Numbered from the stretch's first letter, positions 44,687-57,645 are shown. The stretch is 64,000 nt of DNA from Lineus longissimus (GCF_910592395.1 NC_088317.1:14448001-14512000); one strand, 5' to 3'. Program-made: numbers and translations. The notes: generated from the sequence alone by a model not told the origin.

Positions 44687-47099
44687 AAAAATCAAGATAG
44701 AAATTGTTGTGTCTGGTATCAAACAAATAAAGGAAAACATCGGGCTACATGTTAGACGAAGTTAAATGCAAAGCCATTTAGCAAATGTCGAGACAGTAAG
44801 AAAATATTGCATCAATTGTTCAACCTGAATTGTTCGCAACTTAACGGGGAATTCGCAATTGCTTCATCAAAATTGTTTTGACTAACGTATAGAGAATTAA
44901 ACTAGCTACCAGATCTAGATGCGCCTCATTTAATCTCGATAATGTGATACTTTTTTAAAGGTCCTCTTCCCACTTTTTTAGGCCTTGTTGCTTTTCCAGC
45001 GCAAATCAGATCGGTATCGTCGAGGAGAGGCTGACATGGACTTTTCAAGGTCATTTCTCCAGAAATTTCCATCCGCATTAAAAGGAACACGAATTTGGCA
45101 GTTAATACCGGAACACCCCTGGTCTCCGTCCAGCACTATAACTATTACCAGTGAGCCTGCAGTTTGTCACATTTGCTAATTTTCTAGGTGAATCGTTAGC
45201 CTGGTTCAAAACTTAAACACTGCAGCGGATTCGGTGTCAAAGCAAGGTGATATTCATCCGCCTTACAACTACGTCAAGGAGTTCCCTAAACCCTAACGCA
45301 TCGTTTTGAGATGGGATTTCGTGTGGCAACCTACTGCAATTGCTACAGTATCCTGTAACAGTACAATATTTACAAGATTATTGGAAGATTCACCGTAAAG
45401 ATTGATATCATAATGTACTTGTACATCTGTACGTGAATGAATAAGATCTAAAGAAGGAGTCCTACTAGACAATTTTCTACCTAGGAACTAGGAATTGTGA
45501 GATGTTCACATCGTTTGCTCCTAGAAAGGCGGCAGTGCGGCATGGTAGCTCTGTTTCTGTACCTTAACGTTTTTGAATGATGCGGGCTTTGGCTAGGCTT
45601 TCTCTCGGTCGGTCATCAAGGGACAGTCCACCAATACAGAATTACCGAATTGTGACGACTACCGGGCTTGGCAACTGGACGGAGAGCAGCACTTGGTCAC
45701 GTCACGACAATTAAAATTTCAAGCGATTAAACCAAACACGCCATAGACAACTCGGCAAATTCTTCAGTGCAAACTTGACGATGCATTGTATATCAAAGCG
45801 TATAATCAGTCACCATCATGTGGCAAGACGTACCCATTGCTGTACAGCCAATTGACGAATTTCTTCTCTATTTTTCCGCCGTTCTCCAAATTTCTTAATC
45901 CCATGTATGTAAACGCGAACAGTGACTTCTCAGCGTTATTTACTCCCGATCCAACAGTACTTGAATATGCAATTACAATGCGGGTGGCCTTACTTGCATT
46001 TCTATTCACTAAGGACTGAAACTTTCGTACGTACGCTGACATGGCTGATGGAAATGTCTTCGCGATAATAGAGCAGTTAAAACCCTATATCAATAGAACT
46101 AGAAAAATGCCACAAAACACGTCGTTTTACTGTAAATGTTTGGTCAACGGTACATCCCACCAAGTGCTAAACTGATATTGTAACAGTGTCCAGAACACTG
46201 TTTGTTATATTATTGGACCTATCCATTCTAGGCCCTAAAGCATACCCTTTTGGATCAGACATGTGGTTAGATATTTACGTGAGCCAATCTGGTGTCAGTC
46301 AAGGTTGGCAAACCTGCGATTACTGCATTAAACGACAACAAATTGTGTCGATCACGAGTGTATCATCCCATGCTAGCATTTTTGTGATTGGTCCTTTCCG
46401 ATGATCTGATGACACGTTTGACTCCTGAAGGGTAACATATGGGCCACAAACTAGGAAACGTGGCTTTTTCTCTTCGACCATTCTAGGCAATGGACACATA
46501 TCAGGGACGCGGGTAATTTCTACGGTAATCCATAATTTCCGATTATTCCTCAGCTACATGTATGTGAGGCTGAAGGCTAAATTGTCGATAGCCAGGCATG
46601 AAAATCATGTTCCCCCGTTCCTGATATGGCCTCATAGCCAAGGTAGGTCATATCCCGCCTGCGCTTCTATCCACTAATTAGGCCTATTGGGTTGTTCTAT
46701 ATTCTATCAAGTGAATCCCCCTCTCTGTAAAATTATCCCAACAAAATCATGAAACATATATCGAGTATTTTAGTTGGTTCTTTCGGTATCTCTCTGCTGA
46801 GCGACCGTAGTCCCTCTTGCATCGAAACTGTGAGTCAAGATCTCATCTCTGGGTAGGCAAACCTACGTTAAACTGGGTATCGGCTGATGGTTTTATTCTA
46901 CTGTATTTAGAACCAACATCCAATATCTGGCGATCCGTAATAATATAAAATTGCACTGCACTTGGCACTTCGCACAAACTTACTCTGTAATTCTGTACAT
47001 AAGTACGAAATAAATATATATATAATATACATGATATAGTAGCCTTCTTATGCACAGAGGAATATTTCATTACCTAATGCACTAAGAAGTCATCTCTAC
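44687..47099. other. Module segments P (end) and Q, C2
   Basis: Aligns to 55712-57300 of C3 and to parts of 33240-38110. An extra stretch at about 46180-47030 is absent from the other copies. No gene supported. Confidence 0.4.
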
Positions 47100-47372
47100 C
47101 TACTGTTGAAGGAGTGAATGATAGGTGATCTGTACGCAGTCTTCTTTTATAGTCGAAAGTATGGTTTGATAAAGGATTGTAAAGACCTCTGCGCGCGTTA
47201 TGATCTCGCAGGCATTTGCCTCATCTAGCATAAAAAGCAACACGCTACTCATGCCGATCCACCGTCGTTGTGCGTATATCCATCCTAGAAAGGAGGAGAC
47301 TTTAGGACTGATATTCACCGTCGATAAGTCGGCATGCACGCTACTAGGTTTACAGAACATTATTAGACTCAT
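47100..47372 (-). CDS. Hypothetical 90-codon ORF conserved among modules
   Basis: Its C-terminal 50 codons (MSSVLLFMLDEANACEIITR onward, ending SLLQQ) are also open at about 38165-38317 in C1. In C3 (57187-57507) a one-base insertion changes the end. No family recognised. It may be a chance frame kept by the recency of the duplication. Confidence 0.25.
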   Translation of the reverse strand: MSLIMFCKPSSVHADLSTVNISPKVSSFLGWIYAQRRWIGMSSVLLFMLDEANACEIITRAEVFTILYQTILSTIKEDCVQITYHSLLQQ

Positions 47373-48082
47373 TCCCTAGATGATTAGACTTATATATTAT
47401 ATAAGTCACCCGGCCATGGTTCTCCTGAAAAATGTCGATAATGATTAGAGGATCAATGTAAACAGATAGTTATTGTTGTTCTGCAATTGGTGTTGATCAG
47501 ATATCGAGCGAACACTATGAGTGAATGATAATAAATCAATATTAGAGGCATCATCATCTTACATATCGTCTGAAGAATTTGTACAAAGTGTGCCAACATA
47601 AAGGGGTCTTGTCCGGGCCTCTTGCGTGAGGAAGTCCGATGGTTAAGAAATCGTTAGTCTTGTTTTGTATTTGTCAGTGTTTCTTAGGTCGAAATTTTCG
47701 GCTTTTAGAAGAGTCTTAGTTCAGAACTTCTTCAGATTATTGAACGTGATAAGACATTCGTTTCAAGTCTCTTGCAACATATAAACACTACAGTTAAACC
47801 TTAACTAAGAATCGTACATGAATCTTGAAAATGGCAGCGACTCCTGGCCTAGGGTAACCTTCCTTTAACACTCGATAACCTTCCTTTAACACGACGCTCT
47901 TTAACACTACTGTCGTCATTACGTTGTAATTTATTGACCGAATCTCAACTTCTCGAAACTGATGCATTATAATCAGTCTCTTGAATATGCTGCGTACTCA
48001 GTTGTTTTCAGATAGGCGTTTGTCACAGCGGTTGCCGGTACATGTATGTAGTTAGGACTTGTTTCCCAAACCCATTTGCACC
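47373..48082. other. Upstream of gene X, C2
   Basis: Includes a tandem CCTTCCTTTAACAC repeat (about 47868-47891) that marks the C1 deletion breakpoint. No promoter motif supported. Confidence 0.35.
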
Positions 48083-49464
48083 ATGTCTTCAGACCTGAGA
48101 GAGAGATTGATAAATCAAGTTTAAAAGCAGGCCGAGAATCGGCCAGGCCTAAGCTAGCCTCTGTCCAGGGAAAGGATATCGTTTTTAATGTTGGACAGAT
48201 TGTGTCGTTGGAGTCTTGTAACTATATACATGTTGTGCTCATGAGGTAATAAGGTTCTTAAAACATGAATTGAGTGTCTGGTTAGCAAACAAATTGCCAA
48301 TAATCTTGCATTAACTGACTTTTGTGTGCACTAAAAAGGAACTGTAAAACTGTTGTTTTTCCATAGGTCTGCAACAAGTTACTGGGGCTGAAAGGGTGGA
48401 TGTCGTCCTGGGTGCCGACAAATGGTACCCAGGTTCGAGATCGACTGGACAATAAGCACCCTGGGTGCCATTACACTAGACAAACAGCACCCAGCTTCTT
48501 TTTGCCTGGCTTACGGATCTTAGGGACGACGTTTCTGTACTGCCACTGGGTGCTGTTTGTCTAGTGTAATGGCACCCAGGGTGCTTATTGTCCAGTCGAT
48601 CTCGAACCTGGGTACCATTTGTCGGCACCCAGGACGACATCCATCCTTTCAGCGTTACTGGGCATGTACAGAATTAAAGAGAAAATGCCATATCTGGTAA
48701 CATCAATATACTATCACAGAGCTTTAGATGCCATAGTACATGTAGTATATAATGCATACTTTCTGTCTGATAAGCAATTCCTTATCTACAAGTTTGAGAA
48801 CGATAAATGGAGTGTGAACGATTTTCATGTCACTAAGCGGAATTTAGGAATGGCTGCTTTACAAGACGTATATTTTGTTGCTTGGAGAAAGATGCCAACA
48901 TATGTATACATCGCAGGCGAATTTAAAAACTATATAGTTTCCGCTTATTCAGTTAGGCCCCGTAATAAAAATGGCGACGCTGTACAGGACAAAACGACTA
49001 TTGCTTTGTTAGATATATTTGGAAATAGTATAAGACATCTGATTCCTGCAAATGAGTTTGAGCAATTCAGAAAAATTGCAGATCGTAACCCTGCTTTCTA
49101 TCGCGTGTTCGCCTGCGAGACAAAGTTCCTGATTCGATGGTTAGGCCCGGATTTGGTCTTGTTTGTCAGTCTGTATAGACTGAAAAGTCTGGGTTTCGTC
49201 TTGGAAAGGACCTTTATCAAGAAACTGTACAGCTGTAAATATAAAGATATCGCGACCGTCCACCAAGATTGCCATAACTTATTTGGATGTTAGATTGACG
49301 GAAGTTATTAATTTTTCACGCCACGCCCCACACCCGCGATAAGGTATTACAAGAGGGGGTCGCTGCAGCCTGTGGTGTTGTGGCTTCACGATGGATTTCA
49401 TGAATTACAGTACACATTTCGAACCGGTCCGTTAACTAACTCACAGCTTGATATTGACCTGAAA
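48083..49464 (+). pseudogene. Gene X, module C2: unrecognised gene broken by a MITE and stops
   Basis: Inferred exon 1 is 48083-48118 (MSSDLRERLINQ, then a GT donor). Exon 2 opens at 48368 after CTGTTGTTTTTCCATAG, phase 0. A 267-bp MITE with 9-bp target duplication lies 19 bp into exon 2 and adds an in-frame stop. After it, the frame is open from ATG 48664 to a TAG at 49291-49293, where C1 has GAG; a second stop (TAA) follows 18 bp later. Homology to C1 continues to about 49464. The protein (about 210 codons after the MITE) is strand-rich, has no membrane helix, and matches no family I know. It is convergent to Y and about 2.5 kb from it. Confidence 0.55.
48387..48653. mobile_element. Long-TIR MITE inserted in gene X exon
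   Basis: Arms of about 115 bp, near-perfect inverse copies starting GCTGAAAGGGTGGATGTCG, with a loop of about 40-50 bp. GTTACTGGG flanks both sides (48378-48386, 48654-48662): a 9-bp target duplication with long inverted repeats, as in Mutator-like elements. Confidence 0.9.
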
Positions 49465-50905
49465 TTTATCAAAATATCAGTGATGTGCTGAAAACACACC
49501 CACCTACAGCTAGTCTACCCCTGGCGCTCATTTAGACACACCATTAAAGTAACCCGTCTCTTTCGCCGGCTTTGAAACATCAAGTTTAGTCGAGAAAAGT
49601 TAACTTCTGAGTAACATTTGGTGGGAAATGCCACGTTTGATGGTCAACTGTACCCACGATCATAAAAAAACAGTAGTGTATGACTTCAATCCCCCTTAAA
49701 TGTCATTTTGTGGTTTCAAACTACATATTATGCGTCTACGTTTCGTTGAACTATACGTACATAACGGACGTGGATGAACGATGCCAACAAAAAATATCCA
49801 GTCATTCGAAGTTAACTCGAAATTACATTGTGTCTTTTATATCTTTTTTTGGCCGAAACTTTGCTGGTTTTAACGGGATTTTTCCTCGTATATTGATACC
49901 GTGTAGTAGGTTGATGGTCACCTGTAAAGTGCACATACATATACAAAAGTCAGGTCTGCTCAGTTAATTGAAGTTGAATGATTTCATATAACAGATATAC
50001 CCGCCTATTTTACCCGCCGAATAGTGCTCTAGGGGGAGCTTCGTGCTCGCTTTAGTGACGTGTGGCAAGAAAATATCTGCCCCACAATACCACCTTTACA
50101 TACTTACTCAAGTATGAATGTATCATTTAACTGATGACAAAATGTACTTCAATGATACATCGGATTAGAATCTGTAAATAAATGTATGAAAGTGATTTTA
50201 GGAAGGGAAAAACGCCTCAGCCAGATTTTACATAGACGCACTTATTTGGCGTACTGGTAAAGGTTATGTCAATACGCACTTGCTGGTGTCTCTGTCGTCA
50301 TTTTTACTCGTTCGATTATCAGATCATGTTTTAGTAGAGCCTCCTTTAGCAGATACATGCTAAAGATGAACACACTCTTTTCTGAGGACGTTGGTTTGGC
50401 CCAGAAGCGGTATTTCTGATCAATTTCAGCTTTGTAATCATTACCCCTCATTATTAATGACATACATTTTTTAGTAACAAGGGTGTTTTAATAGAGAGGC
50501 ATAATTGTATTTGTTAGCACATGATCCAAATACACTTGTGGGGCGAAAAAAGGAGAGTTATATTGCACCGCCATAGCAATGGTGGCGTTGCGTTACGTGT
50601 ATGTCAAGACGAGATTGTTTTGAAAGTAGTAAATGTTTTTGAACAATATAAAGTTTTTTTCGTTTTTTCTATAATAGGCCTTAAATAGAGACAGGAAAGG
50701 ATTTTGAGTTTGTAAAAAAGCTCAGAGGGTTTTTATTTCCCTAATAAAATTCGACGGGGTACCTATATAATCACATTTTGGCTGAAAAAAACCCTTAAAG
50801 TTCTTTCAAGTCCTAAAACGTTTTTTTCTCAAGAGTATATTGCTTTCTCGGCTGGTAGCTTGAATTCAAAGAAACAATGAACGAAACTTAAAGGATTGTT
50901 AAAGA
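49465..50905. other. Spacer between X and Y, C2
   Basis: Counterpart of 39612-41110. No supported gene. Confidence 0.4.
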
Positions 50906-51849
50906 GGTTGAATAGCGCCTCCAGAAGCAAGCACCAGCGCCACCCGTAGCAGAAATAAGCACTGCTTAGTGACGTCATGGTTTCCATATACGGCATCTCA
51001 TTTGCATATTTTTACAACCTTATTTACTACGAGTTATAAATATGCCAGTAGCACGTGTATCATGCCGGGCGGCGCTGTCAGGTGTTTCCACTATGGGTTA
51101 CATAGGCCAGTGTTCTAGTAAATGAAGTTAGCAATGATAGCGAAAGAATGTTAGTGTATGTTACGCAGTCAATAGCGATAGTAGTGAGTTGGAGAGAGGA
51201 GAAAATGGAAAATGGAGAGATTTCGAGTCGCCGGTGGATTCTGGGCCGGTGAAGAGCGAGGCCCCTGATCCGAACAGTACAGAAGAAATGGAGCAGCATA
51301 TTATCCAAGACTTGTTTGACAACCGTGACGACTCAAGATATTTGCCAGAATTGCCGGCAATGAACATGAGTGAAGAGGAGATGGGGCCATTCCAGCCAAG
51401 TGACCTGTCACTGCTCATGGCGAATGTCGGAGCCTCTAGAGACGCTGGTCTCGTCAGTACGCCAACGGCATTGAGGTGTCCCCGAAGGGTGGTGCAGACG
51501 CCAAGACGTGAGACTAACACCGGCGCGGTGACAGCTGTAGCAGATGGAGCCACGCCACTAACATTTTTCAAGCATCCGAGTGGTACCTTACAGATCCGCA
51601 AGGGGCGCGTTACCGAAAATGTTGCAAAAATCAATAACGTGATCGTAAATATTGTCATATTTTTCAAGATGAGAGTATGTAAATGATACGCAAACGGTAA
51701 ACCAATGAAAGGCCAGTATCTATTGAACCTTACAAGTAATTTGGGGGCCTTGAAACTCCTTATATTTATCAATGAAACCTTATTCCCGCCTAAGGTTTTG
51801 ACCGGGCCGTCCAAAACTCCCCATTTTTTGGCGGGCCCTTCCCTTTAAA
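50906..51849 (+). other. C2-only insertion with a 165-codon ORF
   Basis: C1 reads straight from ATTGTTAAA into CTA-ATGTATGC, whereas C2 has about 940 bp here, with TTAAA on both sides. An open frame at 51189-51686 encodes an acidic, proline/serine-rich N-terminal part (EEMEQHIIQD, EEEMGPF) and ends in a FFKHPSGTLQIRKG block. An octamer ATTTGCAT and a TATAAATA (about 51036-51043) lie upstream. From about 51590 on it is a diverged copy of 32553-32810. It could be the 5' part of a retroelement or a captured first exon; family not recognised. Confidence 0.4.
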
Positions 51850-51942
51850 CTATATGTATGCTTCAAATGATTATAATGCTGTACGTTTGTGACAATTGGG
51901 ACGAAGGTAAAATGGTAATACACCATTGGATAATCCATACAT

Positions 51943-53937
51943 TTACACTGAATTAAACACCTCGAGATATCTATAGACTTCCTCACTCCTTTCTTCATCA
52001 ATTTTTCTGACATCAGAAGCTACAGGTAAAATAAAATCTCCATTCCCTGTCATTAAAATTGCTTCATCTTCACTTTTCTTATTACTGAGAGAGATGGGAC
52101 TTTGGAATATAACATTAATTTTCTCATAAAATTTATTTACACGCGCGATTATTCCTTTTGATGGGAAACAGAGAATTTGGAATAAGCTAACATCGTTCAT
52201 CATGCCATTGTGATAAAAGAAAACCAAAAACATATTTCTAAGTTTATAGAGGGCGCTGTGCATTTGACCTACCCCCGATGAATAAGATGTTTTACGCGTC
52301 AACTTCGCCTGCCACTTGGCTGATTTCCCCTTCCCCTTGTGGTAAATCGTAACGGTTACACCACCAGTATATCTCCTGTTCACGGCAATTAGTCTTCCGT
52401 CTAAAGTGATGAAAATAAATGGAGTCTTTAACTCTGGAAAGGCGGATCCATTTGAAAGCATTCCTGTACCATTACTCCATGTTAACGTGTACAACGTGAA
52501 TGATAATGTTCGTTTCGAAAGAACACACCTAATAATTATGCCATTATGAAAACAGCAAGGATCAATGTGTACTTTACAGCGGTAACATGGATTGCCTTCC
52601 GAAATTATAATTTGGCCGAATAGATTTCCGCTTAATGCGAAGAGAAACTTGTAAGCATAGACCTTGGGGTGGCCCCTCGGACCAACATGGGCCAGAAGTA
52701 ACAATTTCATGTCATAAATCTCCTTAAAAAGTGCGACATGTTCACTTAAAGCTGAAGTATTTTTCACAAGAAGATAGTCCCCTGTTTCCACTAATCTGTT
52801 GTAAACAAGTATGGATTTCAGTGTTACTCCCGACTCGTCATGAAATTTGTGAATAAATACTATAGAACTCGTCTCATGGTCGTATAAATACGAAAACTTA
52901 CTGCCATACTCCAATATTTCGGAAGTTGGTGGTTTAAACTTACTGCCGAACTCCAATATGGCGGAAGCTGGTGGTTTAAACAATATTTTCATAGAGCGTC
53001 TGTAGCTAATGTTTTTCGGTCTTGGATCCTAAAAAAGGAACAGACTGGCAATGTCACGCACACTCAGTTTACTCGAATATACTTAGTACTTGTCTTGTGG
53101 GTGCCACTGAGCCTGTTAAACGCGAAGCTGGAAATAATACGGTTGTAGCCTACATAAAACAGAACGGCAAGATATCTAGTAGACCTGGCTCAAAGCATTC
53201 CACCAGCAGTCATTATAATCGTCCAGGCCCCAAAAGCCGTATATGTCTCTTTAGTAGCATGTATTTTTGAACTCGATCGACAAGTAGGGGAACCAGCCAG
53301 TGACTCGGCCGGGAGTCGAAGCCACGAGTTCAAACATGCTGTCGACACGTACCACTGCACCACTGGGGCTCAGTTTTGTTGTAACTTCACTTAGCAAGGA
53401 GTATTTTGTCCCGATCCCCCCTCCCCCATCGAGTTTATACTGACTTTGAAGGCCCACGCCGTTCGTCAAATATTTAAAATGGAAATTGAATTGCGTAAAT
53501 ACGTACAGTGTACTTGATATAGTTTTTAACATTGCCGTTGTGAAGACAAATGTACAAATGCTGCAAATACCAAATTTCAGCAAACTCGTATGCATCATAA
53601 CAGTTACTGCTCTTTACGACATTGTGTATCGGCGTAGTCTTCTGATGGTTATTACCTGAAGTTGATGCATCTGATATCCCATCGTGGTCTTCACCTCCTC
53701 CTTCTCCATACACGTTCCCTTCTTTGAGCTGATTTGACAGATCATTTTTCCGTATCTTGGCAGTGAGTTCACGGTCGCACAACTGATCGTCATCAAACAG
53801 AGGAAAAAACACTCGAAAAACGAATCCTGGTTCTTATTTTGAAACAGTGGTTCAACTATTTCTCTGTTAATAATTAACCTTTTAAAATGGAAATCCTTAA
53901 TTTGTTTCATTATTCTATTTTTCATTGAGGTTCTCAA
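51943..53937 (-). CDS. Gene Y, module C2
   Basis: Long exon 51943-53028, open from the acceptor TTTTTTAG. From Met 52992 it has 349 codons against 335 in C1, because 14 residues (FKPPxSxILExGSK) are tandemly duplicated at residues 5-32. The upstream exon ends at 53656 with the same donor and phase 0. Its PAN-like frame (from about 53937) is separated from the homologous 5' sequence by one extra T at about 53920 and other single-base indels relative to C1, so the 5' part is probably damaged. About 7% of residues differ from C1 in the long exon, with no stop in either. Function unknown. Confidence 0.5.
53299..53376 (-). repeat. tRNA-like SINE head, C2
   Basis: Same as in C1 but with a better B box (GGCTTCGACTCCC) on the minus strand. 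In the Y intron. Confidence 0.4.
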
Positions 53938-54611
53938 ACGTTATTTGAAAACGTAAACTAAAGTTGAGGTACAAAGTATTGTAACTGCTCAATTTCAGAC
54001 TTTTCACAGAACTACTCACATTGTCCTTACCACTTCCTCTGCAACTATTGTCAAACATAGGACTTGTCCTAAGTGTTGCCGTCGGGATTTGAAACCATTT
54101 GGTGACCATAGATAAGCGCTGCTGAATTTCATGAAATATGTATCCGTCATATCTCTCTGCTAGACAAACATTGCGCCAAATAGGAAACAATTTCAATTTC
54201 AGTTTCAATTTATTCTGTATTGATACCATATGGTTATTACAGAGATGAATAAGCAAGATAAACAATCGACAGTATAAAATGTATGCAAATAAACATATAG
54301 ATATAATTACAGAGATAATAGGAGATACATGTTTTAAACATGATACACCCAAGTGCATATACCAACTTAGAATCACACGCTATATCACCGAATGTCCAAT
54401 CGTATTTAGTGTAAGATTAGGTTTGGAGTAGCTACGTCCCTGAGTGCATGCAATTGTGGCAACGCATGTCGTAGTGTTTAGTCATAACATGAGACACTGC
54501 ACTCGCACTCGTGGAAATTTATGCAACAGCGTCGTGTTATTTCATATTGAATGGATAACCAGCCTACTCCTGTAACAGGCAAAGTTGCTGTAAATTAAGA
54601 AGCACTGCTAA

Positions 54612-54901
54612 TACTGGATCCACTCACCAATAAGATGCTAAGCCCAACAATACCCGATTTCCACTACCGCCTCGATGGGTCGAGCCTAAACAACCGGGAA
54701 TAATAGTAGGCCTTTCGCAGCCATAAAAGTGGTGGGATAGCTTGTTTTCGTTTCTTCCAATTGGTCTTTAATTGTTATATGAAAAGTTCTGCTTTAGAGT
54801 CATGACCATTCATGACGATTACGTTGTTAACTCTTCAATAGATATCCCACCCCAATAGGGTATTATCGGGCTTGGGATCTTATTGGCGAGTGGATCCAGT
54901 A
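54612..54901. mobile_element. MITE-like inverted repeat in module C3
   Basis: Orthologue of 32160-32448, with TACTGGATCC ends. Confidence 0.65.
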
Positions 54902-57645
54902 GAATCTAATAACCAAATTAAAATTGTAAAATGAGACTGTCGGTTTTGACTCGACGAGGCATTTTTTATAACATCGATCTAGGACCTAAGAAATCCGTAA
55001 GGGGCGCGTTACCAATAACTCTTCTAAAATGAAGGTAAAATATGTATCACATGATCGTAAATTTTTAAAAGATGAAAGTATGTATATAAATGATGCGCAA
55101 ACATAGACCAACGGAAGAGCAAGAGTATTCTTGAACCTTATAGCAGTGACCATTTGGGTCATCGAAACTTCTTTGATTTATCAATGCTAGCTTATTCAAG
55201 TCATAAGTTTTTACCGGGTCAAACAAAACTCCTCATATTTAAAAGAGGGTCCGATCCGTGAGAGAGCCCCTCTTCAAGGTGCGTGATCACACTAAGACCT
55301 ATATAACCTGGGGATCACTATCCTAAGATTATCAATTTGAGAACCAAATCTCCCCTTTCGTTTGCCCATTTCTGCAGGATCGCAATGAATTGTGCACAAC
55401 TGAATGTCGGTCGCTTTTCTCATCGGTGAAAACATTTTTAATGCTGCAAATTTGGCCAAGTCGAAAAGCAATGGCTATTCTTTGACCTCATGTCCAAATA
55501 CTTATGCACTATCAAGTGGTTTACTCAATAGGGATCAGCACATCTAATCATAGTAGACATAAAGACGAGACAAGAAAAAGAGCTCATCTCGTCACTGTGC
55601 ACCGCTGCACTGTGACTAACGAGTACTTCCTCGAGCCGCGACAAGTGGCATGTCATCAAGTCGCCACACGGGGTCGAGTTGGAATATGTAAAACCATGCG
55701 ATTATAAAAAATCAAGATAGACATTGTTGTATCTGGTATCAAACAAATAAAGGGAAGCATCGGGCTACATGTTAGACGAAATTAAATGCAAAGCCATTTA
55801 GCAAATGTCGAGACAGTTAGATAATATTGCATCAATTGTTCAACCTGAATTGTTCGCAACTCAACGGGGAATTCGCAATTGCTTCATCAAAATTGTTTTG
55901 ACTAACGTATAGAGAATTAAACTGGCTACCAGATCTTGATGCGCCTAATTTAATCTCGATAATTTGATACTTTTTTAAAGGTCCTCTTCCCACTTTTTTA
56001 GGCCTTGTTGCTTTTCAAGCGCAAATCAGATCGGTATCGTCGAGGAGAGGCTGACATGGACTTGTCGAGGTCGTTTCTGTAGAAATTACATCGGCATTAA
56101 AAGGAACACGAATTTGGCAGTTAATACCGGAACATCCCTACAAATAGGCGCTGGTCCAGCACTGTAAGTATGACCAGTTAGCATGTAGTTTGTCACATTT
56201 GCTTATTTTCTAGTTGAATCTTTAGCCTGGTTCAAAACTTAAACAACACTGCAGCGGATTCGGTGTCAAAGCAAGGTGATATTCATCCGCATTACAACTA
56301 CGTCAAGGAGTTCCCTGATAACCCTAAAGCATCGCTTTGAGATGGGATTTCGTGTGACAACCTACTGCAATTGCTACCGTATCATGTAACAGTACAATAT
56401 TTACAAGAATATTGGAAGATTCACCGTAAAGATTGATGTCATAATGTACTCGTACATCTGTACGTGAATGAATAATATCCAAAACAGGAGTCCTACTAGA
56501 CAATTTTCTACCTAGGAACTTCAAACTTCAAATACAAGTACCTCTAGAGAAGTTTACATCCTATATGGCTCTAAAAGAAGAAATGCCAACTCCCAGAATT
56601 GAGATGTTCACATCGTTTGTTCCTAGGAAGGCGGCAGTGCAGCATGGTAGCTCTGTTTCTGTGCCTTAACGTTTTGAATGATGCGGGCTTTGGCTAGGCT
56701 TTCTCTCGGTCGGTCATCAAGGGACAGTCCACCAGACTGTACAGAATTACCGAATTGTGACGACTACCGGGCTTGGCAACTGGCCGGAGAGCAGCACTTG
56801 GTCACGTCACGACAATTAAAATTGCAATCGATTATGCCAAACATGTACGCCATGAACAACTCGGCAAATTCTTCATTGCAAACTTGACGATGCATTGTAT
56901 ATCAAAGCGTATAATCAGTCACCATCATGTGGCAAGACGTACCCATTGCTGTACAGCCAATTGACGAATTTCTTCTCTATTTTTCCGCCGTTCTCCAAAT
57001 TTTCTTACTCCCATGTATGTACACGCGAACAGTGACTTCTCAGCGTTGTGTACTCCCGATCCAACAGTACTTGAATATGCAATTACAATGCAGGCAGCCT
57101 TACTTGCATTTCTATTTACTAAGGACTGAAACTTTCGTACGTACGCTGACATGGCTGATGGAAATGTATTCGCGATCATAGAGCAGTTAAAACCCTATAT
57201 CAATAAAAAAATGCCACAAAACACGTCGTTTTACTGTAAAAGTTTGGTCAACGGTACATCCGACCAAGTGCAAAACTGACATACATGATATAGTAGCCTT
57301 CTTATGCACAGGGGAATATTTCATTACCTTATGCACTAAGAAGACATCTCTACCTACTGTCGAAGGAGTGAATGATAGGTGATCTGTACACAGTCTTGCT
57401 TTTATAGTTGAAAGTATGGTTTGATAAAGGATTTTAAAGACTTCTGCGCGCGTTATGATCTCGCAGGCATTTGCCTCATCTAGCATAAAAAGCAACACGC
57501 TACTCATACCGACCCACCATCGTTGTGCCTATATCCATCCTAGAAAGGAGGCGACTTTAGGACTGATATTCACCGCCGGCATGCACGCTATTGTGTTTAC
57601 AGAACATTATTAGACCCATTCCCTAGACGATTAGAGACAATCTGT
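54902..57645. other. Module segments P and Q, C3, gene-free
   Basis: Diverged a few percent from C1 and C2. Open frames here are short and disagree between copies. Confidence 0.45.

Larger units (their letters stand above)
44515..54342. repeat. Module copy C2
   Basis: About 9.8 kb. Lost about 1.2 kb of segment P (joined at about 44686). Retains gene X at full length but broken, and carries a C2-only insertion at 50906-51849. Y is present. Confidence 0.85.
54343..57645. repeat. Module copy C3 (partial)
   Basis: P and Q segments only. It follows C1 from 31891 and C2 from 44515, and preserves the uninterrupted state at the sites of two C1 insertions. Homology stops at about 57645, where the BEL/Pao leader region starts, so the X and Y part is missing or displaced beyond the window. 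Confidence 0.8.

Noticed and set aside
53474-53812. Alternative 112-codon frame over the PAN-like exon
   Set aside because: Changes between C1 and C2 alter residues in this frame but are mostly silent in the PAN frame, and C1 does not keep it open in the same way.
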